In this document: in pieces, positions 1 to 10,352 of the stretch | Layout of the letters: every line of letters begins with the position of its first letter | Numbering within the stretch: the first letter of the stretch is position 1 | Assembly: GCA_009746045.1 (NCBI GenBank) | Contig: RPFO01000015.1 | Location: forward strand, 667,529 to 729,528 | Length of the DNA: 62,000 bases | From: Mesostigma viride | Lineage: Eukaryota > Streptophyta > Mesostigmatophyceae > Mesostigmatales > Mesostigmataceae | Reading direction: 5' to 3' | Translations under genes and position numbers: made by a program | Notes under the pieces: generated by a model | Database searches by the model: none | Seen by the model: only the letters and a program-made list of their open reading frames with translations | Told to the model about the DNA's origin: nothing

Positions 1-242
1 TCCCACTGTTCTGGGCAAGATGTGCCCCGGACAGCGTTTTTTTCTATTTTTAGCTCATAGCCGGTGTATGGCTGGGGGTAGTACCCCCAACAAGTGGTGG
101 TATGCATGCCCAAACATCATGTTTATGGTCCCCAAACATCATTCAGTGGTTGTCAGTTGCATTTCTGTAGTTATTAGGGGGGGTAAGTTTTGATATATTT
201 CTATGGGACCCTCCCCTTAAGTTAGGGGTGAAAAGCATCGAG
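1..242. other. unassigned DNA, no gene seen
   Basis: I see no coding region, RNA gene or repeat here. It is the left flank of the TTAA-flanked element that begins at 247. Confidence 0.5.
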
Positions 243-1596
243 TTAACCCTTAGTCCGCTGACCCATTTTTGGCACTTTCATACCCCTGAAAATGAAAAAA
301 ATCATAACTCACAGGCCACAACTCCAAATACCCCCAACCAAGATGCTAGGAGTATCTACACTTCAAGGGCTTTCAGAATATGCAATAATACCACGGGTTT
401 ATCAAAGCATTTGGATGATAGCTCTACTCAAAGTTGGCCAAAAGACGATCTTTTTTTCCCAAGGAAAAGTCTACCCCCCCCTAACTTCCCAGGAAGGGTA
501 GGGAATCTCAATACCAACATTGGACAACTTAGTTGGATAGTCCAATGGTGGTTTCCTTGGGTCAGACCACCCGGATAACCCATTACCCCTATATAACGTG
601 CTCATACATGTGTGTGGATTACGCGCGTGTAAACAGCTATCTATGACATGCAACACAGTAATGCATTATAACAAGCCATCAAAGGCTGCCAAAAGTGCTG
701 GAATACAAACACGTTGCCTACCTGCACTGATGGAGTGATAAACTCCGAAGAAATGCCATAAACTGGGCACTTTCAGGGCTAATACCACTCTTTACAACAG
801 GCATGGAAGCTTGCTGAAATATGCATGCATAAAATCGTCATTTACAATGCATGGGATACGCATTCCGCTGCAAACAACACGCAAATACGCTGTCGTACCT
901 GGCTCGTTCAAGGCGTACCCGGACTCCGCTGGCCGGGACCCTCATATCTCACACATACTGATGCTCTACAGGCAAAGGCCGCCATAGCCGCATACTGCAT
1001 GATCCGCCATGACTACCAGGTTGATGTTCCGTGCAAAGATGGCCACTAAACTAGTCCGCATTCTCGGCAATCGCTGCAGCTGACGTCCCTTACCCAAACT
1101 GGATGCCCGGGCTGGCGCAGATTGCCCGGCCATAGGGAGAAAATCAACCTTTGGTAAGCTATGAATCGTCTGGAACTGACGACCAGGATAGTTCTATTTT
1201 CCTACCTGTATTTTCCCAACCCTATAAATCTGGCCGTGCCTGACCTACGAAAATCATGCATCGTCATTCTGAGCAACATTCTGAACCGTTTCAAGCCGCG
1301 AGACGCAAAAATTTCGTGACAGCGGCACGTTGGTAGCCATATCTCATTACGCGCGCGCGCGAGCGAAAATTTCCCGCCAAAGTCACGTGATACATTCTCA
1401 ATGCACGTTGTAATTACCAGGCTATGGCGAATATTACTGCCCCCAAACCTATGCATCACCTTCGTCCCTAAGTGTTCCCGGACCCACCGGACAACTGTCC
1501 TCCGTCACAAGTGGCGCGGCGCTTGCGGCGCGGCGCGAAATTCGACCGTTAGTCAAACCCCCCGACAGGTCGGGGGGTTAGCGGACTAAGGGTTAA
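243..1596. mobile_element. piggyBac-like non-autonomous DNA transposon (MITE)
   Basis: The unit 247-1592 (1,346 bp) is flanked on both sides by TTAA (243-246 and 1593-1596), the target duplication expected for piggyBac elements. Its ends are inverted repeats: the left end reads CCCTTAGTCCGCTGACCC and the right end, reverse-complemented, CCCTTAGTCCGCTAACCC, 17 of 18 matching. TIRs starting CCC next to TTAA fit the piggyBac superfamily. There is no ORF long enough for a transposase, so the copy must be mobilised in trans. A perfect 11-bp hairpin lies just inside the right end. Superfamily assignment rests on TSD and TIR alone. Confidence 0.75.
1556..1579. repeat. perfect 11-bp inverted repeat in the right subterminal region of the MITE
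   Basis: AACCCCCCGAC at 1556-1566 is followed after two bases by its exact reverse complement GTCGGGGGGTT at 1569-1579. It directly abuts the right TIR and could be a transposase-binding or hairpin feature. No counterpart is seen at the left end. Confidence 0.7.
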
Positions 1597-2558
1597 ATTA
1601 AATGAAATGAAATTATAACATGACTCTGTGGGGAGATGTAGCACGTATTCATTTGCGGGGATTATGGAGGTGGAGATGGTTGCCGGAATAGAGTTTATCG
1701 CGTGGACTCAGCTTGTCCTGCAGGCGGAGGATGCGAGCCTGCCGCCTGCTCTGGGTATTCGGGAGTGATTGCGCAACGCAGAGGCGTAGGTAATCTAGCA
1801 TGCGTTGTATATTGCGAATCTGACTGCTTACTAAGAGCTGTCGTTGTGGCCCGAGATTATTACCGGCACCACCATGCATGTGTATCACTCGACTAGGTCG
1901 ATGCTAGGGGTGGATATAGCGTATCATAGCGTTCCATAGCGTTCCATAGCGTTCCATAGCGTTCCATAGCGTTCCATTGCGTTTAAGCGTGACATTCTTA
2001 CTTACCCCCATGCAACTCACTGGTGGTGAGCTGCGGATCATGTCGGCTGTCGGCCTTCCCCGCGCGCGGGGTAAGGCTGGCCCGGCCCCCGTGCTCCTCA
2101 CCTTTAAGTACATGGATAAGCTGTTGTTTCTTATGAATGCCGCGAGAAGCTCTCAACGACTTCCTACACGCTGGACGACGACTTGACCCTGGCACAGCAA
2201 CAGCGGCGACGGGAGCTATTGCCGACCTACCTCCAACTCCGGCAGAGCGCAGGGGGAAAACCGGTATACTGGAGGGGGGCGGTCATCCACGTCGACCACA
2301 AGTCCTGGCAGGCGCCCCCTGCCACCCCAGCAACCCCAGTCTAGGGAATATATAACAGTAGTGTAGATTAGTCAGGCTTAATAGCAGTAGCACGTGGCTC
2401 ACCACGCCTACGCGCATGTGAGCCTATAATTAATGGGACTCCCCACGGATGATGCATTAAAAATGTAGCCAAGCTTTGCCTATCTATGCAGAGAGCTCCT
2501 CTATGCTGAGAAGCCATGCCCTAGCCATTGTTTAGCTATGATGATCTTCCACCCTATG
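1597..2558. other. unassigned DNA between the MITE and element A copy 1
   Basis: I can support only a small minisatellite (1919-1983) here. Short open frames exist but none has a recognisable domain. The last five bases before element A (2559-2563, TCCGC) are its target duplication. Confidence 0.45.
1919..1983. repeat. 10-bp minisatellite (GCGTTCCATA)n
   Basis: Six tandem units of about 10 bp: a diverged first unit GCGTATCATA, then four GCGTTCCATA, then GCGTTCCATT and a partial unit. Opposite-strand translation gives an uninformative repeat peptide, so this is not evidence of a gene. Confidence 0.85.
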
Positions 2559-2563
2559 TCCGC

Positions 2564-2972
2564 AGTTAGCTGAGATACCTCGAGGCTGAATTGTGGCCGG
2601 AGCCACACAGGGGGAACATACAATGTGACCGGAGTTATTCTGGCGAAGACTGAATAACAGTGCCGAGCGCCGGTTGTGGCGCGACGCACACACGTGTACG
2701 CAAGTTACGTAGCTAGCAACTAGCCTAGTGGACGTTGTGCGTAGTAACGTTGCTACAGGTCTAGAAGCCTCTAGAGCCTGGACACGTGGCGGACAATTGA
2801 GCGTAGTCCAGTTGTCCTAGGGAACTCGTGTGAGTGATGTGTCCATGACATATAATGTGTGCCCACATATGGAGTGAATAATGACAAGGAACGCCCGATC
2901 CCTGGCGTTACTGCATCTCACAGTCTCACACTGAGTCTCCCCAACGTCTCCAACGTCTTTCTATATCTAACT
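2564..2972 (+). repeat. 5' LTR of element A copy 1
   Basis: 409 bp, beginning AGTTAGCTGAG and ending ATCTAACT. The termini AGTTAG/CTAACT are inverted repeats but lack the usual TG...CA. The next bases are TGGATT, so a primer site could start with TGG right at the LTR edge. The gag ATG follows only 11 nt later. Confidence 0.95.
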
Positions 2973-2983
2973 TGGATTTTGAA

Positions 2984-5900
2984 ATGGTGCCGAGGAATTC
3001 GGATGCGAAAAACAACAATGTCCGCCCCAACCCCCAGCGGGACGGGGCAGGAAACGGTCGGGGTCGGCCTCCCGCTAACCGGGAGCCCCCCATCACCGCG
3101 AGACTGCCGTTCACGGCGTCTCAGAGGAGAACTTCTCCTCGCAGTTCCCCACTGCGTGAGAGTGATGACAATGTCACCTATCGCATGGTGGTGGCGGACA
3201 CCCCTCGCCGGCAGCGTGAAGCTGTCGATGCCGAGGCGTCTGCCCCCCAGGGGAACAGGGGCACCGGGACTCGCAACGAGTCCGAGGTTGCCCCGAACCT
3301 CATGCCACCCGCCCCAGGGCGACAGGTGGAAGAGGATTCCTCCTCTTCGGAGGAGGGGGAGGCTTCACCCTCTCCCAGGAGAGAGGTGACCTCCGGCCAG
3401 ACGAGGTCATCGTCCGGCAACACCTCTGTCGGGAGGGCGCTGGCAGGCATGAGCCTCGGCGCGAACCCGACCCCTGCGTCCCAGGACGCAGGTGAGGTCT
3501 ATGTTAACGGTTGGGGCCAGATCCCCTTTAAGATCCCGGTACGTAATGTACCAGACTTTCTGCCTTTCGACAGCTGGCGTCTGCGCCAGCAGAGTACCCT
3601 CCCTGGCGGTATCGTCTTGACCAAGTTCGTGGTTCAGGCGGTGGCGTCGGAGCTCCCGGAGGACGTCCATCGCCGTTTTTCGCATGTCCAGGTTGCGATT
3701 CTGATCCGGCTGTACTACTTGGCCGTTAGACAAGGTGTACCTGCTCTCGACATGTATTCGGAGGCTCGCCAGGTGGCAGCGGCCACGGTGGTGGCCAAGC
3801 CACCCAGGCCGGCAGAGGAGATGCCAAGGATGCCACCTGTCGTGCCAGTTGGCTGGGGACCTGCGACGGCATCCCCTGGTTCGGCAGCGACATCGACTGC
3901 GTCGCAGCAGGCGGCTGCAACTGTGTCGCCACCGGCGTCGGCAGCGACCCTGCCGGCCGCGGCATCCAAGACAGCAGCACCGGTGGGCGCCCCGTCTTCC
4001 CCAGTGGTGGCAGCGACAGCGACAGCGACAGCAGCAGCGACAGCGACAGCAGCAGCGACAGCGACAGCGGCAGCGACTCCCAGGCGGGCGGAGGGCAAGC
4101 GACAGCCGCCTCCCCACGGCACCCCCGCCGCTGAGTCGGAACCGTCGGCATCAGCCGACAACACCGACGCCATCAACACCCACCCCCCCGCGAAGGCGGG
4201 TGCTTCGGCACCCCCATCGCAGTCCCAAGCCCCCGGCAGGGGCGAGGGACCTGACACGGCCCAGGCTGTGGCAAGGGATCTTCCATCTCCCCCAGGGGAG
4301 GAGGATGTGGCCATGGAGACAGCCGAGGCACGCATCCCTGTGGATGACGTCGTCTCACTCCGTGAGCCAGCCCTTTGGCGCGCAGTCCAGCGCTGCGCCC
4401 AGGGTATCCAAGGGGTGGACAGCGAAAGGCTGGACGGCAGGTTGGCTGAACACGCCAGCTTGTTGTGTGCGGTCATCTATCATCTGCTCGATCAACCCTC
4501 GATTGAGCCGGTGACCAGGAGGATGTGCGAGGCACTTCTTCCCGCCCTGCAGACCTTGCTGCGAGGCAAGAAGATCAGGGTGAATCTGGCCACGATGGTG
4601 GAGATGGTGCATACGTTGCACCGGGTGTGCATGCAGCAGGCAGGTATGTATCTCCCCACTTGGTTGCGTGTACAGACAGGTAGTCAGCGGGGGGGGGACG
4701 CACAGCAGTCAAGCTCATCTAGCAGTGAGGATAGTGATATTTCTCTCACCCCTACCTTTGAGCAATGGGAGGCAGCGAGGGCACGCAAGAGGCAGGCACA
4801 GAGTCAGGGTGTGCAGGGGGGCATGGACATACCATCTTCACCAGCACATGTTGTGCAGGCACCTAACACCCCAGTGCAGCCAACCACGCATAGCAGGCCC
4901 TCACAGGTCTCACCTAGCATCCCAACCACTGCCAATGCTGCTACATCCCCAGGCAGGTCTTCTTCTCCCTCTCCCTCTTCACCCTCTCAGGATTGGCCAG
5001 TTTATAACGAGCATGGGCCAATTGACAGGATTATGGTGAGGGGGCTGCCAGAAGGGTACACTAGGCAGCAGGGTGCTCAGCTTCTTCTCTCTCTGAAGCT
5101 AGCTAGGGAGGAGCTGAATATCAAAAACTGGTTTGGGGCACTCATGCAGGGTGATTTCTTCCACCAATCCAATCCCTCCATCCAGCACTTGGTGTCCATA
5201 TATATCAGCGACGTCGGGCACCATCGTGTGGTGCCCTTTGTCCTGGAGGAGTTTGGGGCCATGGGGCCCCTGACCTCCGCCTTCTTCGAGGAGTGTTGCC
5301 GGCTCCGGGAGGACCGGCTGGACCTGGAGGGCCAGCGGGCCCCATGGTCGGCGCGGACCTGGACGTCATATTGGCGTCAGCGCTTGTCGGTGGCGCTGAC
5401 TCGGGCCATGGCTGACATCATGCTCCGCCGTACGCGGGCTGATTTTGCGGTGCAGCAGGGCTATTAGGTTCCTCCCGTTAGGCGTTTCCATTGGTCTTAT
5501 CGTAGTATAGAGCTTTGACATGGCTCTGTATATAGGTTTATAGCTGGGCGTTTGCTTTGGTTTGAGTGATTTCACTCTGCTGTAAGTAATTATATTTTTA
5601 ATATATATCAGCAAAGGTACCCCAGGTGGCAGGATACACAGGGTAGGGAGCCATGGGAGAATTTTCTGCGCATGCGTGATCTTCATGACCTGCTGTCTGC
5701 TCCCACCACTGTTGACATGTACTCTGCGTTTAACTGGGTGAAAACCTATAAGGTAGAAACTCAGAACTATGTAGCAGAGATCAAGAAGTGGGAACTTGCA
5801 GTGAAAGCCCACCTCGAGGTTAGCAAGCTAGATCACAAGTGGCTTGTGCATTCCCTGCTCGAGAAGCTTAACCTTGATCGTAACACCTTTGCCATGATCA

Positions 5901-6441
5901 CCACAGGCTTGGCCACTCATTGGGAGTCGATGAAAGAGGCTCTCGATTATGTTAAGCTAGCCTTGGGTCCACTGTGCCAGGACTCAGCCCCCCCCCCTCC
6001 ACCTCTTCCCCCCCTGCTGTCAAGCGGACCCGGGGGGAGGAGTCAGATGAGGAGGGTAAGGCCAGGAAGGCCAAGGACAAGCGTCCTGTGACGCTAGGGG
6101 AGGTGAAGACTCTTATGAGTCAGTTTGTTAAGAGCCTCAAGGGCAAGGGCAAGGGCAAGGGCAAGGGCAAGGGCAAGGGCAAGGGCAAGGGGCAGGGGAA
6201 GGGTAGGTCATCCCCCCCAGGGGGGAACACTAACAAGTCTTCTGGGGCTGGGTCCTCCACCCCCAAGAAGGATGTGAAATGTGTGCGTTGTGGGCGTCGT
6301 GGCCACAGCAAGGACAAGTGCCACAAACACAAGGAGCACCTGGGTGACCTGGAGGTGCTCTGCCACAAGTGCCTGGGACCGCCTCACGGGGACCCCGCCA
6401 AGTGCACCAAGGATCCGTGGCAGCTAGCCCCCCAAATGTAA
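2984..6441 (+). pseudogene. gag: gag of element A copy 1, broken by a LINE fragment and frameshifts
   Basis: I start gag at the ATG at 2984, which copy 2 also has; the upstream TTG lies in the primer-site region. The frame stays open to 5209. It encodes a basic N-terminus, acidic Ser/Glu patches, two helical stretches (about 3520-3790 and 4350-4680) and an Ala/Thr low-complexity run from a GCGACA-type hexamer repeat near 4012-4080. At 5210 a LINE fragment interrupts. The capsid-like part resumes at 5613 and is frameshifted in a C-run near 5990. A Lys-Gly hexamer repeat (6140-6190) precedes a CX2CX4HX4C zinc knuckle at 6280-6321 and a second Cys/His cluster. Insertion near 6425 brings a stop at 6439; in copy 2 the frame runs straight on into pol. 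About 740 residues before the capsid is far longer than usual copia Gag. Confidence 0.8.
5210..5612 (+). mobile_element. 5'-truncated LINE-type insertion in gag
   Basis: Copy 2 lacks these bases. The insert is flanked by a 12-bp duplication ATATATATCAGC (5198-5209 and 5601-5612), typical in length for target-primed reverse transcription. It enters in frame with gag and codes about 85 residues to a stop at 5465, followed by a short AT-rich 3' tail. The peptide, with a PFVLEEFG start and a WTSYWRQRLSVAL stretch, resembles the region after the RT domain in LINE ORF2 proteins. That family match is from memory of the general pattern and is moderate. Confidence 0.75.
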
Positions 6442-7662
6442 GTCCTCACACCCTCACACGTGTCATGATGAGTCGTGTCCCCTACACCACCCAATATCCA
6501 GCTCCACTGCCCAGGCAGGGACACAGGATGGGAGGATGTTGACAGGATGTCAAGTTAATTCTGTTACCTCTCACTCTCCACCTTCATGCTCAGCTGTCAA
6601 GGCTGTAAGCAAGGTTGGCAAAGTGTTGAAGTATTACACAGAAACCTCTGACAGTGAACCCAGGTTCACCTCCTTGATACCCAAGGTGTCCAGGGTCATG
6701 ACCCAAGCTCTTAGTAACATCAGTTATGAGGAGCTGGCATTGCAACTGCACTTACTGTATGGTCATGAGACATGTGCAGAGGTGGTAGCAGCTGCATTGG
6801 GAGGTACGGCACTCAGGAAGGCATGTCAGCTGATCAGAAAACACTGTCAGCACTGCCAAATGTATGCACCTAAACCACCCAAGTGGCATGTAGCTACACC
6901 ACCTAAGTGCAAGGGCAGAGTGGTCGGGGATGTGTTCCATATTAAGGGACAGCCCTATCTGGCTTTAAAGGACGCATGGTCCAGGTACACAGCAATAGAA
7001 CCTCTCCCTGGTATGGACAAGTCTCAGTTGCACAGAGCTATATTAATAGCACAAGCCAGGTACTACCCAGTAGAAGCACTGCTGTTAGATCAGCAATTTA
7101 GTTGCCTTGCTGGGCAGAGGGCTGTGAAGCTATAGACCTGGCTGGGCTAGAAGATCATGAGAGACAAGGTATCATTGAGAGGGCAATTAGGTCTATCAAA
7201 ACCTTGGTAGCCAAAGAAGGTGAGAACCTGTTAGCTGACAGTGGGTCATACGCTGATAGGGCACTGTGGGCTACTAAGATATGCCAGATACTCAATAGAC
7301 GACCACTCCTGCAGACACCCTATGGTATTATCACACCAGATGGGTTACAGGCTGGGATATACCCACCTGAGGTACTAGCTGTGTACAATGCACAGCGTGC
7401 CCACGCTGCCAGCAGATTGGCAGCCAAGGATGCCAAGCATCCACGCCCCTCCTTCAAGGAAGGGGACACAGTTCTCTTCTATAAGGAGTCAGGGCTAGGG
7501 AAGGTTGGGACATGGTTAGGCCCAGCCACTATCCTTAAGTTTTCCAGCACAGGCAAGACTGTGCATGTGAAACACAATGACACTGGACATGTGCACAAGT
7601 GCTCACCTCACAGGATTAAATTGTATTATACTCCACTGTCAGACGTGGCAGAGGAGGAAGAG
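6442..7662 (+). pseudogene. integrase region of element A copy 1
   Basis: The HHCC zinc-binding segment (LYGH, then a CxxC about 26 residues on) lies near 6755-6865. The catalytic core follows with Asp in GDVFHI (near 6929), Asp in LLLDQQ and Glu in GIIERAI. A C-terminal barrel-like module with a WLGPATIL segment ends near 7625. A one-base loss near 7110, relative to copy 2, breaks the frame between the second Asp and the Glu, so this copy is dead. Integrase lies directly downstream of gag, with no protease between them. Confidence 0.8.
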
Positions 7663-8463
7663 CTGATGGTCGACAGCTCAGTACAGTTGCCTGGTATATC
7701 TGGAGTACCCAGTGAGTGGTTGTTTGGAACACACACTGGTGAGTGTGATAGCCACAACACATGTGCACCCCAGGTCACCCTCAGTGAGCCTAGCCAGCCA
7801 CAGCAGGTTAGACCACCTGTCAATGAGGGCACTAACCAAGAAGGTGGTCAGCAAGACAGCACACCTTCAGCGGTACCAGCTCAACCCATACCTACCGTGT
7901 CCAAACATGGGCTAGCAGAAGCGGTCCGCATACTGCAAGCAGCGCATAGAGCCAAAGCTCACACTGCTGCAGGGTCAGCCAAAGTGAGTAGGGCAGGTCA
8001 CAGCGACAATAATCCAGCTCTAGTCGCAGTTGACACCCAAGCTCAGGTTAGCATCATCAGTGCATTGGCTGTACCACACCTAGAGTTAGAGCCTTCCCCT
8101 TGGCAACGGGTGGCTGATTTCTCTGGGCAGGCTAGCTTGACTGTTAAAGGTCAGGTTACCTTAAACATTCTTGGTATCCCCACACCTTTTCAGGTACTGG
8201 AAGGATACACAGGAAATGCTTTGTTGGGTGATCCATTTATTTCTTACCCAGGTGTCACCATCTCTTGTGATAGGCTTGAGGTACAGGGCCTGGGTGGGGT
8301 GTCACTTGATCATTTTCAGGTACCACTCCAGACTTTGGTTGACACACAGCCAGCCACTGTCAAATTTGTTGCACCAAAGTATGCACCTGGGCACGAGCCA
8401 CGTGTGGCAGATTTGGTGCACAGTCAGAAACTGCACCAAAGCATTTGGATTGGGAAAATATGA
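7663..8463 (+). pseudogene. protease-like domain of element A copy 1, downstream of integrase
   Basis: After a Gln/Pro-rich linker comes a retropepsin-like pattern: VAVDTQAQVSII (active-site Asp codon at 8032), a hydrophobic strand around VKGQVTLNILG, and an ALLGDPF segment resembling the ILG-D-F of retropepsins. The Gly expected after Asp-Thr is Gln, so catalysis is doubtful. The position between integrase and RT is not the copia arrangement. The frame is lost near 8433 by a two-base deletion relative to copy 2. It may instead be a structural domain derived from a protease. Confidence 0.65.
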
Positions 8464-9567
8464 TGTTGCAAAAATGTCTCCCCTCTCCTATGAGCAGATT
8501 GTCCAGGACTGTCAAACTCAGGAAGGTTTCACTAAGTGGGTTGAAGCTTTTAGAAAGGCTATGGATGAATGGGTGGTTCCAGATCCACGTAGTCCCACCC
8601 ACACACCTCCAGTCACTCCCTTAGAGCGTAAGCCCAACGGGAGCAAGCACCTAAGACTTAAGTTCGTGTGCAAGCACAAGCAAGCAGCAGATGGCTCTGT
8701 CATTTTCCATGCTAGGCCTTGTGTGACTGAGTTTAAGGGATCCACTGATTTGACAGAGGCAGACTGTATACACCTGGCATTCAGCAAACTTCTCTTAAAA
8801 TTTTGCTGTCTGTTTTTTAGGGCACATCAATCAAGGTGATGATTATGTGTGCAAAGCCACTGACATTAAACGTGCTTTTCTGAAAGGTTCACCTGAAATA
8901 GCTGAGCAAGTTTGGCATGGTAAGGTGTATGTGGTCAACACACCTCAGGTGTGGTCTAAGGATATTCCACAACCCTTTCTGAAAGCCAACATAGGAGTGG
9001 AAGGTCTGCAATCTGCTCCTAGAATTTTTAGAATGTCAGCTCAAGCTGTGTTTGAGAAGCTAGGTGCTCGGTATGACGACATAGATCCTTGCTTCTTTGT
9101 TGTCCCTCACCCTCATGGCATGATCATGTTTGTGTGGCATGGGGATGATCAGCTTATTGCTGGGCCGAGGCAGGCTGTGGATGATTTTATCGCCAACGTG
9201 TCTAAGTCTTGTGAGATTGGCAAGCAGCTAGAGCTGGGCACCATTGCTATTCTGTGGCACAATGTTGCAGCTTCAAAAGCAAGCAGATCAGTGGGTCTGT
9301 GCAATGTACTCGCCCTCAGATTACATGCACAGTTGTAAGGAAGTGCTGCAGACTAAAATCAAACCTTGTGACTGTCCCACCATTAGGGGCAAGCTGGGGT
9401 GGTTGTGTTCTACTTGTGCACCACACCTAGCAGTAGTCAGCAGGGTTGATGATGCAGTTCTTATGCAGGTAGGCCACAAGGCTATCAACAAGCTCCTGCA
9501 GGCTGGTCCACCCCTTATCTTGCATTTCCTGGAACTCATCCATTCACATTCAGGCTATAATGGATAG
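8464..9567 (+). pseudogene. reverse transcriptase region of element A copy 1
   Basis: The segment has copia-type RT landmarks: KATDIKRAFLKG (first catalytic Asp), GVEGLQSAPRIF in place of copia YGLKQAPRAW, a DIDPCFF segment, and HGDD at 9138-9149 where copia has YVDD. It is split by a one-base loss near 8765 and a four-base loss near 9250 relative to copy 2. Because HGDD also occurs in copy 2 and in element E it is not a random mutation of this copy. Confidence 0.8.
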
Positions 9568-9582
9568 TTCCATGGAATCACG

Positions 9583-9865
9583 CCTTAATTAGCCGACGTC
9601 TTGAGCCCACCTCACATTTGTAGCATAAGCTATGCGTCAGCCTACCTATGGTATTGCACTGGTTGTATTGCACCCACAGTGTTGCGCCCCGGCACCATGC
9701 CGTGGAGAGAGCGCTCTGTGGCCTGCCCACCTGCGGCAGTGAGAGAAGCTAGGGCGCCCTCCCTCCTTCTCACTGTGTATATAGGGTTGAAGTTTCCTTT
9801 ACTCTGTATTGGCACCCACGTGACGCAGTCACGTGCTTATTAATTAATTAATTAATGGAATCACG
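9583..9865. mobile_element. short SINE-like or truncated LINE insertion
   Basis: Absent from copy 2. A 272-bp insert (9583-9854) is flanked by an 11-bp duplication ATGGAATCACG (9572-9582 and 9855-9865). It ends in a (TTAA)n tail (about 9839-9854), which suggests a non-LTR retroposon on the plus strand. Near its end is an 8-bp hairpin CACGTGAC-GCA-GTCACGTG (9817-9835). I see no clear tRNA-type A and B boxes, so SINE identity is unproven. Confidence 0.75.
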
Positions 9866-10352
9866 GCAGATTACTCAACTGCAGGCTACTAGGGAGGCTG
9901 GCTTATTTTTTGTACAAAATGCTGACAAACCCATGTCCCTCATCTCATGGTATAGCAGGCTACATAGGCGTAAAGCTGTTAGTAGCAATGCTGCTGAGTG
10001 CAGGGCAGTTGTGTCAGCTGTGCTACATGCCAGGTATCTCAATCATGTCCTGGTTTGGTTACAGAAGCAAGCAGGCAGTCAGGCTGGGGTGGTGGCGCAC
10101 TTGCACACCGACAGTCAACCTCTTCTCAGTTTCCTTGACAACCCTTATGCTGTGCACACTGATTTGGACTGGGTGATCCTGAAACAGGAATGCACCTACT
10201 GGGAGTCTACCAATCATGTGCCGGACAAGGCCAACGCAGCGGATGCGTTGACCAAGGTGCCCCAGCTGGCACCTGAGCAGTACCAACTGCTATATCACAT
10301 GATGAACCCCTACAGCAAGCAGGCCAGCCTGCCCCCGCCGGTAGACACCTAG
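9866..10352 (+). pseudogene. RNase H region of element A copy 1
   Basis: A copia-like RNase H. The start (MDSS, near 9560) lies before the SINE-like insertion and the rest after it. It contains SSNAAECRAVVS (the Glu motif), a LHTDSQ Asp motif and an NAADALTK C-terminal motif like the ADILTK end of copia polyproteins. The stop is at 10350. The insertion splits the domain and copies one 11-bp segment of it. Confidence 0.8.

Noticed and set aside
3407-4514. Large antisense and alternate-frame ORFs across the gag of element A (also 28403-29500)
   Set aside because: They are shadows of the GC-rich hexamer repeats in gag and have Arg/Cys/His-rich repeat composition typical of such shadows.
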